From assembly GCA_958403395.1 (NCBI GenBank), contig CATXXF010000004.1, positions 1 to 64,000 on the forward strand: a stretch of DNA of 64,000 bases, given 5' to 3'. The number at the start of each line of letters is the position of its first letter. Position 1 is the stretch's first letter. Shown here piece by piece: positions 8,135-17,406 of the stretch. The stretch is from an uncultured Collinsella sp. Lineage in GTDB: Bacteria > Actinomycetota > Coriobacteriia > Coriobacteriales > Coriobacteriaceae. A program made the position numbers and the translations under genes. A model generated the notes under the pieces. The model did not search any database, was not told where the DNA came from, and saw nothing but the letters and a program-made list of their open reading frames with translations.

Positions 8135-10093
8135 CTACGACAGGAAAATCCTCGTCCTGCCGCAAGCGTCGATGGCAACTGGCAGACGCGTGCCGTCACG
8201 CTCGACCAGATAGCGCACCTGCCGACGACGCAAGCAGTCGCGGCAACGGACCTGCCCCGTCACATCGGTGGCGCAGACGCCCTCGGCGGTCAGCAGGCAG
8301 TGCTCGCACACCATAAGCTCGGGACGGTCGGCGTCGACCGGACCCAAGACGCCGGGTTCAGCAGCCAGCTCGGCAATACGCCCCCTATCATTGTTGAGCA
8401 ACTCGGCAGGCAAGTATACCCACCTCGCGCCAAGCCCGCGCAGCCAGGCAAGCGTGGCCCGATTGGCGCAGAACACCGGCGCCGCCACGTCAAACGTCAC
8501 GCCCAGCTCGCGAGCGATCGCCACCTGCCCCAGGTTGCGGCAGACGATGCGCCCGGCACGCTGCATCAGTGAGCGGGTCCGGTCAGCGTCACCCGTGCGG
8601 CACACCTCGTCAAGCACCACAACGGCGTCGGACAAATCGAGTTCTCCGCGCGGGTCGGCATCCATCAGCTGCCAAGCAAAAACCATGCGAGTGGGAACCG
8701 CGCACTCCACCAACTCCGTCGACGCACCGCCATCCACCGCAACGCCCTCAAAGGGCAGCACCTCAACGGCACGCGCAACGGGCGCAATCGCATCCGCCTC
8801 GGCCCGCATGCGCTCCAACACCGCCGCCGTCTGATCCAACACGCCGGCGCTGCGAATCAGGTATACCTCGCAGCCCGCGTCCACCTTACGCTTGCAATGC
8901 ACGACGACGCGTTTCCCCGCTGCGGCATCCACCGGGCAGGGCACCTGCGGCCAGCGCTTGGGCACATCGGGACGCGCGTCGACACCCGGATAGAACCGAA
9001 TCTCGAGCGTGTCACCCGCCGCCACGGCGGCGTCGAACTCAACGGTCACCTCTTCGTGGCCCACAGCGACCAAACGCCCCACGCGCACGCCCTGGTTAAT
9101 TGCGCGCTCAAAGCTCATCAGCTCGGCACCCGAACGCCCTCGCAGGTACGCATCGGTAAACCCACGGTTAAACGACCTCCCCAGCTCGCGTTCAAGCTCT
9201 TCCACGGCATCGAGGTCCCACGCGCCGTCGCGCAGCATATCGAGTGCCCGGCGCCACACCCGCACCACGTTGAATACGTAATCGGGGTTCTTCATGCGCC
9301 CCTCGATCTTGAGCGACGCCACGCCGGCATCTACAAGCTCGGGCAGATGCGCAATACCCAGATAGTCACGCGGGCACAGCAGGCGATCTCCCTCGACGGC
9401 GACAACGCTCTGCCCCGCCTCGTCCACCAGGTCGTACGCCAGACGGCACGGCTGCGTGCAGTCGCCGCGCATCGCCGAGCGCCCACGCCGCAGGGCCGAG
9501 AACTCGCACGCCCCCGAATAGCCGATGCAAATCGCACCGTGGCAGAATACCTCGATGGGCATGCCCGTGGCACATAGCGCCGCAATCTCGTCGACCGTCA
9601 GCTCGCGTGCCGTCGTCACGCGCTCGACCCCCAGCTCATCGGCGGCAAGCCGCACGGCGCCTTCGCTATGAGCGCCCGCCTGCGTGGACAGGTGAATCTC
9701 GATCCCGGGAATCGCCGTGCGCAGTACACAAGCCAGCCCGGCATCGGCGACAATCAGAGCATCGGCGCCCAGCTCCAGTGCATGAGCTCCCAACGCCACC
9801 GCGTCGGACAACTCATCGTCAAACACGAACACGTTGAGCGTTACGTACACACGCACGCCATGGGCATGCGCCACGGCGCAGCCGCGCGCAAACTCGTCAT
9901 CCGTAAAGCCATGCGCGCTCACGCGGGCGTTAAAGCCGCCCAACCCCGCATAGATGGCATCGGCACCCGCGGCGATGGCCGCAAGCATCTGGTCGAGTCC
10001 GCCCGCCGGCGCCAGCAGTTCGGGCAGCGCCGCACCGGCAGCATCCAATCCAGTCTCGTATTGTCCGCTCGGCCCCATCGCCCGAATCGCCAT
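8135..10093 (-). CDS. U32 family peptidase
   Basis: This 652-residue protein starts PELLAPAGGLDQMLAAIAAG and contains the U32 signature region: IEVFCHGAICIGYSGACEFS, then GRSAMRGDCTQPCR. The family includes collagenase-like proteins and RNA-hydroxylation factors such as RlhA and TrhP, so peptidase activity is not assured. A cysteine-rich tail, CEHCLLTAEGVC with CRDCLRRRQ, could bind a metal. The start MAIRAMG has AAGGAG seven bases upstream, and a longer frame to 10120 is less likely. A second, longer U32 gene lies at 60448. Divergent from the PBP gene. Confidence 0.85.
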   Translation of the reverse strand: MAIRAMGPSGQYETGLDAAGAALPELLAPAGGLDQMLAAIAAGADAIYAGLGGFNARVSAHGFTDDEFARGCAVAHAHGVRVYVTLNVFVFDDELSDAVALGAHALELGADALIVADAGLACVLRTAIPGIEIHLSTQAGAHSEGAVRLAADELGVERVTTARELTVDEIAALCATGMPIEVFCHGAICIGYSGACEFSALRRGRSAMRGDCTQPCRLAYDLVDEAGQSVVAVEGDRLLCPRDYLGIAHLPELVDAGVASLKIEGRMKNPDYVFNVVRVWRRALDMLRDGAWDLDAVEELERELGRSFNRGFTDAYLRGRSGAELMSFERAINQGVRVGRLVAVGHEEVTVEFDAAVAAGDTLEIRFYPGVDARPDVPKRWPQVPCPVDAAAGKRVVVHCKRKVDAGCEVYLIRSAGVLDQTAAVLERMRAEADAIAPVARAVEVLPFEGVAVDGGASTELVECAVPTRMVFAWQLMDADPRGELDLSDAVVVLDEVCRTGDADRTRSLMQRAGRIVCRNLGQVAIARELGVTFDVAAPVFCANRATLAWLRGLGARWVYLPAELLNNDRGRIAELAAEPGVLGPVDADRPELMVCEHCLLTAEGVCATDVTGQVRCRDCLRRRQVRYLVERDGTRLPVAIDACGRTRIFLS

Positions 10094-10255
10094 CGACAAA
10101 CTCCTTACCAAGGTATGCATTCACTCTGAAAAATGCCGTCTTCCAGCATACACGAGGCCTCGCGCGCCCCGTTTGGTTTATCGTGTAATAACTTATGTCC
10201 ATCCTGCCCAGACGGCACATCCACCGTCCGGCACGACATACCTGGAGGTCAATAT

Positions 10256-12460
10256 ATGGGTCCTCGCCAACGACAGGGACGCAGCCGTTCAAAGACGCAT
10301 GCTCTGCCCATAATCCTGCTCTCGTTTTTGGGCTTTCTGCTGATTGCGGGCGTGGCATTTGGCATCGGCATGGTCGGCAACGTCAACCGCTGGCTGTCCG
10401 ATCTGCCCGACTACACCGACGCCAACGCGTATCTGGTGAGCGAGCCCACCGAGATCGTCGACTGCAACGGCAACAAGATCGCGAGCTTCTACACGCAAAA
10501 CCGTAAGTCCATCACCAAGGACGAGGTCTCCCCCTACGTGCTGCAGGGCACCGTTGACGTCGAGGACGAGCGCTTCTACGAGCACGGCGGTATCGACCTG
10601 TGGGGTATCGCGCGTGCTGCGGTGGCAACCCTCGGCGGCGGACACGAAGGCGCCTCGACTATCACCCAGCAGCTGGTGCGCAACACCATCCTGCAGGAGG
10701 AGCAGTTCGACTCGACCATCGAGCGTAAGGTGCGCGAGGCCTACATCGCCATCAAGATGGAAGACATGTACTCCAAAGACGAGATCCTCATGATGTACCT
10801 CAACACCATCTATTACGGTCACGGCGCCTACGGTATTGAGGCCGCCGCCGAGACCTACCTGTCCAAGAGCGCCGCAGACCTCACCCTGAGCGAGGCGGCG
10901 CTGCTCACCGGCCTTCCCAACTCGCCCTCGCAGTACGACCCCACGGTCAACCCCGACCTAGCGCTGTCCCGTCGCAACAAGGTCCTCGACAACATGCTGC
11001 GCCTGGGCCACATCACCCAGGAGGAGCACGATGCCGCACAGGCCGAGCCCATCACCCTCAACGTGACCGAAATCTCGGGCAGCGGCGTCGACGTATACTC
11101 GCAGCCCTACTTTGTCGCCTATGTTAAGCAGCTGCTGGAGCAGGAGTTCTCGACCGACGTGCTCTTTAAGGGCGGCCTGACCGTCAAGACCACCATCGAC
11201 CCCACGATGCAGCAGGTAGCAGAGAATGCCGTCCGCGAGCAGCTCGACACGCTCTCGCTCGACGGCCTGGACATGGGCATGGTCGTCGTCGACCCCAAGA
11301 CCGGCTACATCAAGTGCATGGTGGGCGGCTACGACTACAACGCCGACGAGAACCATGTGAACCACGCTACGGCGAAGCGCCCCGTTGGCTCCACGTTTAA
11401 GGCCTTTACGCTGGCAACTGCCATCCAAAACGGCATGAACCCCAACGTCACCCTCAACTGCAACTCGCCGCTCAAGGCTAAGGGCACCACGACCGAGGTC
11501 CAAAACTACGCCAACCATAGCTATGGCAACATCACGCTTAAGCAGGCAACGGCATACTCCTCCAACACCGGCTACATCCAGGTGGCGGAAGCCGTCGGCA
11601 ACAGCAAGATCATCTCGCTCGTCAAAAAGCTCGGCATCGATCCCGCCAAGGACAACATCGAGGACGTTCCCGTCATGACGCTCGGCACCGGCTCGATCTC
11701 GCCGCTCGAGATGGCTGCCGCCTACGCGACGTTTGCCAACGGCGGCTACTATCGCCAGCCGATCGCCATCACCGAGATTGACTCTCGTACCGGTTCGGTG
11801 CTGTACCAGCACACCGACAATCCCTCACAGGTGCTCACCGAGGGCGAGGCCGCCGCGGTCACCGATGTTCTGTCCGGCGTCATGCAGGGCGGCGGTACGG
11901 GCGCTGCTGGCGCCCTGAGCGTCAACCAGCCCTATGCCGGCAAAACGGGCACCACCGACAACACCACCAACCTGTGGTTCTGCGGCTATACCCCGCAGCT
12001 GGCGTGCGCCCTGTGGACCGGCTATTCCGCGGGCGAAATCCCCATCCAAAAATACGGCACTGACCTGCTGGGCGACAGCACCAACCTGCCTGTCTTTAAG
12101 CGGTTTATGAATACCGTTCTGACCGGTACCGAGCGCGAGGAGTTTGCGACCGGAACGGCGCCCACCTACAAGAACAACAGCGTCTGGAAGTTCTACGGCA
12201 CCAACAACACCAAGAAGACGGAGATCGACGACAAGGACGAGAACGAGGACGAGGACGAGGAGGAAACCACCACAACGACGACCACGACGACCACGACCAC
12301 CGAGACCACGGGCGGCGACACCACCGGCGGCACCGGAACGACCGGTGGCTCGACGGGCGGCTCCACTGGTGGTTCGACCGGCGGCGATGGCGGCACGCCT
12401 ACGCCCACGCCTACGCCCACTCCCGACCCCTCGCCCACGCCTGACGATACTGTTGGCTAG
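10256..12460 (+). CDS. Class A penicillin-binding protein (transglycosylase/transpeptidase)
   Basis: This 734-residue peptidoglycan synthase has one membrane anchor near residues 19-42 (PIILLSFLGFLLIAGVAFGI). The GT51 domain shows EDERFYEHGG and GASTITQQLVRN. The transpeptidase domain has the serine motif STFK, then SSN, then KTGTT. The C-terminal tail of about 70 residues is low complexity: an acidic D/E run, a threonine run, TGG/SGG repeats and a (TP)n stretch, plausibly a flexible wall-spanning segment. The start at 10256 has GGAGGT six bases upstream; the frame extends to 10133 without a ribosome site. Confidence 0.95.
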   Translation: MGPRQRQGRSRSKTHALPIILLSFLGFLLIAGVAFGIGMVGNVNRWLSDLPDYTDANAYLVSEPTEIVDCNGNKIASFYTQNRKSITKDEVSPYVLQGTVDVEDERFYEHGGIDLWGIARAAVATLGGGHEGASTITQQLVRNTILQEEQFDSTIERKVREAYIAIKMEDMYSKDEILMMYLNTIYYGHGAYGIEAAAETYLSKSAADLTLSEAALLTGLPNSPSQYDPTVNPDLALSRRNKVLDNMLRLGHITQEEHDAAQAEPITLNVTEISGSGVDVYSQPYFVAYVKQLLEQEFSTDVLFKGGLTVKTTIDPTMQQVAENAVREQLDTLSLDGLDMGMVVVDPKTGYIKCMVGGYDYNADENHVNHATAKRPVGSTFKAFTLATAIQNGMNPNVTLNCNSPLKAKGTTTEVQNYANHSYGNITLKQATAYSSNTGYIQVAEAVGNSKIISLVKKLGIDPAKDNIEDVPVMTLGTGSISPLEMAAAYATFANGGYYRQPIAITEIDSRTGSVLYQHTDNPSQVLTEGEAAAVTDVLSGVMQGGGTGAAGALSVNQPYAGKTGTTDNTTNLWFCGYTPQLACALWTGYSAGEIPIQKYGTDLLGDSTNLPVFKRFMNTVLTGTEREEFATGTAPTYKNNSVWKFYGTNNTKKTEIDDKDENEDEDEEETTTTTTTTTTTTETTGGDTTGGTGTTGGSTGGSTGGSTGGDGGTPTPTPTPTPDPSPTPDDTVG

Positions 12461-12483
12461 AAATTCATCCGGCCATTAGCAAC

Positions 12484-12522
12484 AAGGCCCCCGAGCAGCT
12501 TATTAAAGTGCTCGGGGGCCTT
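12484..12522 (+). terminator. Terminator after the PBP gene
   Basis: AAGGCCCCCGAGCA and TGCTCGGGGGCCTT form a perfect 14-bp stem followed by TTTTAGTTT. Confidence 0.9.
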
Positions 12523-12570
12523 TTAGTTTAAAGCGACCTGGTGGACGGTCTTTATATCGGCAAACAATAT

Positions 12571-12600
12571 AGGGGGTACCGACCAACGTCGATACCCCCT
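12571..12600 (-). terminator. Terminator downstream of argR
   Basis: AGGGGGTA/TACCCCCT with an inner CGAC/GTCG stem and a CAAC loop lies 48 bases past the argR stop. The minus-strand continuation (TATATTG) is only moderately T-rich. Confidence 0.6.
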
Positions 12601-12647
12601 TACAAGCCACCATGTCACGCACACAGTGCAGCGCACGACCCGCACGC

Positions 12648-13085
12648 CTACTTGCGAGAATTGCTCAGCTTATTGATCAGCGCCTCAAGACGCTCGCCGT
12701 CCTCGGCCGTCTGGGCAATAACCAAAATCGTATCGTTGCCGGCAAGCGAGCCAAGCACATCGGGCAACTCTGCCGCATCAACGGCGGCGGCGATGCCGGA
12801 AGCCGTGCCAGGCTGAGCCTTGATCATGACCAGATTATCGGTACGTAGAACGCCCGTAACGAGCTCGGAAACCATACGCTGCAGGTGCAGATCCTCTGCC
12901 AGAACATAGATACCCTCAGGGAGCTTACGCAGCCCCATGTCGGCAATATCACGAGAGACAGTCGCCTGCGTGCAATCAAAACCCATAGCACGGAGCTCAT
13001 CGACCAGCACGCGCTGCGTGCGGACGTCCTTATTGCGCACAATATCTCTAATGGCATCCTGGCGCCCATTGCGTTTTTTAGCCAT
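12648..13085 (-). CDS. argR: Arginine repressor
   Basis: This 145-residue protein has the N-terminal winged-helix DNA-binding domain (RTQRVLVDELRAMGFDCTQ, then ATVSRDIADMGL). The C-terminal oligomerisation and arginine-binding domain contains PGTASGIAAAVDAAELPDVL and GNDTILVI. ArgR represses arginine biosynthesis genes and may activate catabolic ones. No arginine genes are adjacent, so it is an orphan regulator here. The start MAKKRNG has GGAGTGAGGG upstream. A perfect 13-bp inverted repeat lies at 13174-13211 in the region upstream of this gene. Confidence 0.95.
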   Translation of the reverse strand: MAKKRNGRQDAIRDIVRNKDVRTQRVLVDELRAMGFDCTQATVSRDIADMGLRKLPEGIYVLAEDLHLQRMVSELVTGVLRTDNLVMIKAQPGTASGIAAAVDAAELPDVLGSLAGNDTILVIAQTAEDGERLEALINKLSNSRK

Positions 13086-13173
13086 ACAAACCCTCACTCC
13101 AAAAGATGGCGGAGACAATCAATCAGTGACTGAATAGTTTAACGCTATTTGAAGGCTTTTGTGTATAAGAACG

Positions 13174-13211
13174 CATTTCGAAACAATTCTATGCAAGTTT
13201 GTTTCGAAATG
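13174..13211. promoter_or_regulatory. Perfect 13-bp inverted repeat between argR and a glycosyltransferase gene
   Basis: CATTTCGAAACAA (13174-13186) and TTGTTTCGAAATG (13199-13211) are exact reverse complements with a 12-base spacer. Each arm contains the self-complementary TTTCGAAA. There is no T run, so an operator or a processed 3' end of the glycosyltransferase transcript is more likely than a terminator. Confidence 0.6.
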
Positions 13212-13217
13212 AGCCGT

Positions 13218-14258
13218 TTAGGCGGTTTTTGCGCCCGTCCGGTTAAGAAAAGCTGCCAGATGCGTACACATCACGCAGCGCGCGGGCTTGGCGCTGGCAA
13301 TCGGCCCAAACAACAGACCGAGTCCCCGATGGTTGTCCTTGAGCGCGGCGACCATCTGACGGGTTCGAGGCGCATCGAGCATATCACGCATGCGGGCGGA
13401 ACGCTCGATTGACGACAACCCATGCGGGCTCAGGCACAAATTCTCGATGCAGGCGACCAGTCCGGCAAAGTAGAACTTTTGGCTTGCCAGCTTGAGCCGA
13501 CCACCGCTATCTGCCTCCGAGAGTGAGTCCGCAAGCTCGTCGAGCGCTCGGGTGTCATCGGATACCTTAGCATACATGGTGGAATCAAAGGCATCTGTAA
13601 GCTTAGGTGCCGCCGCGTGGAAACAAGAGTCGCCGCAGCCGGACACGCATCGTGCCTGCGAGAGCGCATATGCCATAAACTCAACCGTACGGTACGCCTT
13701 GCCGTGCGACAGGCATGCCTCAAACAGCGGACGGCCATACATCACGCCAGAGACTTGAGCGACCAAGCCGCCTAAAATCAACTGGGGCAGCCCGGTCACC
13801 ATCGAAGATTTGCTATCAATGGAAATATGAGTAGCATCCAAGACGCGCGAATGGCGCTCTCGATGTGCATCATAGCGGTCGAGCGACACCGTGGGAAACA
13901 CTATGTCTGCCGCAGTATCGCACGCGATATCGACCATCTTGGGAAGGGACTGCGGAGCAAACCACTCATCGGCGTTCATAGCGATGATTTGAGAGCCGCG
14001 CGAGGCAGCAAAACCGGCACGAAGACAAGCACCGCGCTTCGCGTCCTCGACGTCAATCAAATCAATATGAATGTCCCTGTCGGCAGCAACTTGAAGCGAA
14101 TGGCGCACACCGGGCGCAGCATCGCGGCAGACAACGACAATCTGCAAATCGTAGAGGTCTTGGTTCTGGATACTCTCGAGCGCACGCATCGCATAGCTGG
14201 GCGAACCTTCTACCACAAGGATCACCGAAAGTCGCGGATGCGAGCCACGTCGAACCAA
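13218..14258 (-). CDS. Glycosyltransferase family 2-like protein
   Basis: This 346-residue protein opens RLSVILVVEGSPSYAMRALESI, the typical GT-A fold start. It then has LYDLQIVVVCRDAAPG and AKRGACLRAGFAASRGSQII followed by MNADEWF, where the aspartate would be in the DXD-like metal site. The C-terminal 150 residues are not recognised. It probably adds a sugar to an envelope polymer, but acceptor and donor are unknown. No other glycan genes are nearby. The ATG has only a weak upstream ribosome site. No transmembrane segment is evident. Confidence 0.75.
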   Translation of the reverse strand: MVRRGSHPRLSVILVVEGSPSYAMRALESIQNQDLYDLQIVVVCRDAAPGVRHSLQVAADRDIHIDLIDVEDAKRGACLRAGFAASRGSQIIAMNADEWFAPQSLPKMVDIACDTAADIVFPTVSLDRYDAHRERHSRVLDATHISIDSKSSMVTGLPQLILGGLVAQVSGVMYGRPLFEACLSHGKAYRTVEFMAYALSQARCVSGCGDSCFHAAAPKLTDAFDSTMYAKVSDDTRALDELADSLSEADSGGRLKLASQKFYFAGLVACIENLCLSPHGLSSIERSARMRDMLDAPRTRQMVAALKDNHRGLGLLFGPIASAKPARCVMCTHLAAFLNRTGAKTA

Positions 14259-14419
14259 GTTATCCGTCCTCTCGACAGCAATGAATCAAACCGTGGTTCA
14301 TGGTACACCCCGGCAATAAAAGCAATGAGACACCGGTTGTATTGCACGCCAAGAACAGATGTTGCACACGCGCAGCCCACAGATGACGGGTGCCGACGCA
14401 CGACGCGTCGAGCCCTCCC

Positions 14420-15244
14420 CTAGTCGAGCACGACAAGCTCGGCGGGATCGTAATCCACGCCCATAAACGTAAGGCCGCAGGCAGGAGCCGTGGGGCCCGC
14501 AGCGGTACGGTCGCAAGCATCGATGACCTCGCGCATCCACTCGGGTTCACGGCGATGCATGCCAATCTCGACAAGCGTGCCCACGATCGTGCGGACCATC
14601 GAATGCAGAAACGCATTGCCCTCGATGGTAAACGTCAGGATGTCCTCGCCAAACGCAACCTCATGGCCAAACTCGGCACGCATCACGCAGCGGTGCGTGG
14701 GCTTGCCCACGGCAGACGCCACCTTGCAAAAGCTCTTGAAGTCCTGCTCGCCCAGCAGCGCGGGACAGGCCGCAGACATGGCCTCGACGTCCAAGGGATA
14801 GCGATGCCACCACACCGCACCGCGCGAAAGCACAGGGCGCGCGTCGCGATCGGCAATACGGTACGTATACGTACGGGAACGCGCGTCAAAACGTGCAGAA
14901 AAGCCTTTACGGGCCCTGTAGACCTCGTTTATGGCGATATCTTTGGGCAGCAGGGCATCCATGGCCCTCAGCCACCTACGGCGCGTACAAGCGAGCTCAG
15001 CGTCCGTTACGGGCACACTAATGTACTGCGCCACCGCATGCACGCCGGCATCGGTGCGCCCTGCGCACGTCAGGTCGATCGGACGGCGCAGGAGCGTCTC
15101 GATAGCGCGGCGCAGCTCGCCCGCAACCGTCGTCTGGCCAGGCTGCTCGGCAAAGCCGCTATAGGACGAGCCATCGTAGGCCACGCGGAAAACGAGCGTG
15201 GCATCGAGCTCAGGAATCGAATTGAAATCAGACGGCGCGGTCAT
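14420..15244 (-). CDS. truA: tRNA pseudouridine(38-40) synthase
   Basis: This 274-residue enzyme converts uridines 38-40 of the tRNA anticodon arm to pseudouridine. LVFRVAYDGSSYSGFAEQPG is the characteristic N-terminus and CAGRTDAGVHA carries the catalytic aspartate. The start MTAPSDF has GGGAG upstream; a TTG-initiated frame five codons longer is unlikely. It lies downstream of rplQ, a common arrangement in actinobacteria and Firmicutes, but a strong terminator at 15287-15310 separates them. Confidence 0.95.
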   Translation of the reverse strand: MTAPSDFNSIPELDATLVFRVAYDGSSYSGFAEQPGQTTVAGELRRAIETLLRRPIDLTCAGRTDAGVHAVAQYISVPVTDAELACTRRRWLRAMDALLPKDIAINEVYRARKGFSARFDARSRTYTYRIADRDARPVLSRGAVWWHRYPLDVEAMSAACPALLGEQDFKSFCKVASAVGKPTHRCVMRAEFGHEVAFGEDILTFTIEGNAFLHSMVRTIVGTLVEIGMHRREPEWMREVIDACDRTAAGPTAPACGLTFMGVDYDPAELVVLD

Positions 15245-15280
15245 GGGCGCTCCCAACAAACAGGCAATGGCATTTCGACA

Positions 15281-15310
15281 AAAAAAGAGGGGTACGCGAA
15301 CGTACCCCTC
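15281..15310 (-). terminator. Terminator of the rpoA-rplQ transcript
   Basis: GAGGGGTACG and CGTACCCCTC form a perfect 10-bp stem with a 4-base loop. On the minus strand a run of six to seven T follows. Confidence 0.92.
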
Positions 15311-15336
15311 GAATATAGCCTATGCAGACGGATTGT

Positions 15337-15786
15337 CTACTCAGCGGTCTCCTCAGCAGGAGCCTCCTTGGGAGCAGCGGCCTTCTTGGGGGCCGGAGCA
15401 GCCTTCTTGGCCTTAGGCGTGCAAGGCTCGGTGACGAGCTCCATGATAACGATGGGAGCATTGTCGCCCTTACGGTTACCGAGCTTCATGATGCGGGTGT
15501 AACCGCCGTTGCGGTCCTGCCACATACCCTGGGCAGCCTTGTCGAAGATCTCGGCAACGAGCTGCTTATCGCCGAGCTTGGCGATAGCCAGACGACGAGA
15601 GTGCAGGTCGCCCTTCTTGGCCCAGGTGATGATCGGATCGACGACCGAACGCAGCGCCTTAGCGCGGGTCTCGGTGGTCTTGATGCGGTCGTTCTCGAAG
15701 AGGGCCTTAGCAAGGCTCTTCTTCATGGCCTTGGTGTGGCTCGCATCGGTGCCGAGCTTCAGGCCCTTCTTAACGTTGTGACGCAT
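15337..15786 (-). CDS. rplQ: 50S ribosomal protein L17
   Basis: L17 of the large subunit, 149 residues, starting MRHNVKKGLKLGTDASHTKA as in the family. Residues from about 120 on form a lysine/alanine/proline-rich extension ending EEAPAEETAE-like acidic sequence, which is common in actinobacteria. It is the last gene of the ribosomal run, 30 bases after rpoA and followed by a strong terminator. Confidence 0.97.
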   Translation of the reverse strand: MRHNVKKGLKLGTDASHTKAMKKSLAKALFENDRIKTTETRAKALRSVVDPIITWAKKGDLHSRRLAIAKLGDKQLVAEIFDKAAQGMWQDRNGGYTRIMKLGNRKGDNAPIVIMELVTEPCTPKAKKAAPAPKKAAAPKEAPAEETAE

Positions 15787-15816
15787 GGTCTAGTTTCTCC
15801 TCAAATATGCGAAGCA

Positions 15817-16758
15817 TTAAGCCTTCAGGCTCAGGCCCATGGACTCAAGCTTGTCCTTCACTTCCTCGATCGACTTAACACCGAAGTTACGGATGTTGAG
15901 CAGATCGTTCTCCGAGAACTCAACGAGCTGACGGACCGAGTGAATGCTGGCGCGCTTAAGGCAGTTGTAGGAACGGACGGAAAGGTCCAGATCCTCGATC
16001 TGCTTGTCCAGCTCGGCGTTGTCGTTGGTGACCTCGGGAGCGAAGATCGAAGCCTCCTCCTCGACCTCGGGGGTCTCGGCAAGGTTCATAAAGGCGGCCA
16101 TATGCTGGTTGATGATATTGGCAGCCTGGACCACGGCGTCGCGCGGGGCGATGGAGCCGTTGGTCTCGATCTCGAGGACAAGGCGGTCGTAGTCGGTGTG
16201 CTGACCGACACGGCAAGCCTCAACGAGCTTGGCGCAACGGGAAACCGGCGAGTACAGCGAGTCGACGTGGATCACACCGATGGGATCGTTGTCGCGCTTG
16301 TTGGCCTCGCCAGAAACATAGCCGCGGCCATAGCCGATGCGCATGCTCATGGTGAGATGGCCACCCTCGGTGAGCGTAGCGATGTGCTGCTCGGGGTTGA
16401 CCAGCTCAAACTCGGACGGAATAAAGAAGTCCGCACCGGTGACCTCGCAGGGGCCGTCAACCGAAATGGTGGCGGTCGCCTCGTCTGTCGTGCCGAGAGC
16501 CCTGAAGACAAAACCCTTGACATTCAGGACGATGTCGGTGACATCCTCGACCATGTTAGGGATGGTCATGAACTCGTGCTGCGCACCATCGATCTGAATA
16601 GCCTCGACGGCGGCACCCTCGAGCGAGGACAGAAGAACGCGACGAAGGGAGTTACCCAGCGTATCGCCGTAGCCACGCTCGAGCGGCTCGACGGAGACAC
16701 GAGCAGACGTCTCGTTGATCTCTTCGACCTGAACCTGAGGCCTAATGAATTCTGACAT
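15817..16758 (-). CDS. rpoA: RNA polymerase alpha subunit
   Basis: This 313-residue protein nucleates RNA polymerase assembly. The N-terminal dimerisation domain shows ERGYGDTLGNSLRRVLLSSL. The C-terminal domain, from about residue 240, has LDLSVRSYNCLKRASIHSVR and IRNFGVKSIEEVKDKL, which bind promoter UP elements and activators. The length is normal. It follows rpsD by 32 bases in the usual alpha-operon order. Confidence 0.98.
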   Translation of the reverse strand: MSEFIRPQVQVEEINETSARVSVEPLERGYGDTLGNSLRRVLLSSLEGAAVEAIQIDGAQHEFMTIPNMVEDVTDIVLNVKGFVFRALGTTDEATATISVDGPCEVTGADFFIPSEFELVNPEQHIATLTEGGHLTMSMRIGYGRGYVSGEANKRDNDPIGVIHVDSLYSPVSRCAKLVEACRVGQHTDYDRLVLEIETNGSIAPRDAVVQAANIINQHMAAFMNLAETPEVEEEASIFAPEVTNDNAELDKQIEDLDLSVRSYNCLKRASIHSVRQLVEFSENDLLNIRNFGVKSIEEVKDKLESMGLSLKA

Positions 16759-16790
16759 GTATTACCTCCAGCCTCAGCAGCCCGGATGGA

Positions 16791-17387
16791 CTACTTAGAG
16801 TAGAGCTCGACGATGAGCTGCTCGTTGATATCACCGCTGATCTGCTCACGCGTCGGCAGAGCGAGCACGTTACCAGACAGCTTCTCGATATCGACCTCGA
16901 GCCAGCCAGGGACCTCAAAGCGCTCGGAGGAAATCAGGGCCTCCTTGATGGGGAGGAGGTCACGGAACTTCTCGCCGACAGCGACGACGTCGCCGGCCTT
17001 GACGCGGTAGGACGGGATGTCCACGCGCTTGCCGTTCACGGTGAAGTGACCGTGACGGACGGACTGACGAGCCTCTTTGCGGGTGCGGGCGAAGCCAAGA
17101 CGGAAGACAACGTTGTCGAGGCGAGACTCAAGAATGATCATGAGGTTCTCACCGGTGACGCCGTTCATCTTACGGGCCTTGTTGAAGTAGCCGTGGAACT
17201 GCTTCTCCAGAACGCCATAGATGAACTTGACCTTCTGCTTCTCGCGCAGCTGCATGCCGTACTCAGATTCCTTGCGACGGCGCTTGGGCTGACGGATAGA
17301 TTCCTTCTTGCTGCTGTAACCGAGCTCAGCGGGATCGATCCCGAGCTGACGGCAGCGCTTAAGAACAGGAGTCCTGTCGATTGCCAT
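16791..17387 (-). CDS. rpsD: 30S ribosomal protein S4
   Basis: S4 is a primary 16S rRNA-binding protein and 198 residues long here. The S4 RNA-binding domain is visible at ESRLDNVVFRLGFARTRKEA, followed by RQSVRHGHFTVNGKRVDIPS. There are no N-terminal zinc-type cysteines apart from a single Cys near residue 12, so this is the zinc-free form. In many bacteria S4 represses its own operon; no leader signal is evident here. Confidence 0.98.
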   Translation of the reverse strand: MAIDRTPVLKRCRQLGIDPAELGYSSKKESIRQPKRRRKESEYGMQLREKQKVKFIYGVLEKQFHGYFNKARKMNGVTGENLMIILESRLDNVVFRLGFARTRKEARQSVRHGHFTVNGKRVDIPSYRVKAGDVVAVGEKFRDLLPIKEALISSERFEVPGWLEVDIEKLSGNVLALPTREQISGDINEQLIVELYSK

Positions 17388-17406
17388 ATTGATACGATCC
17401 TTTCAG

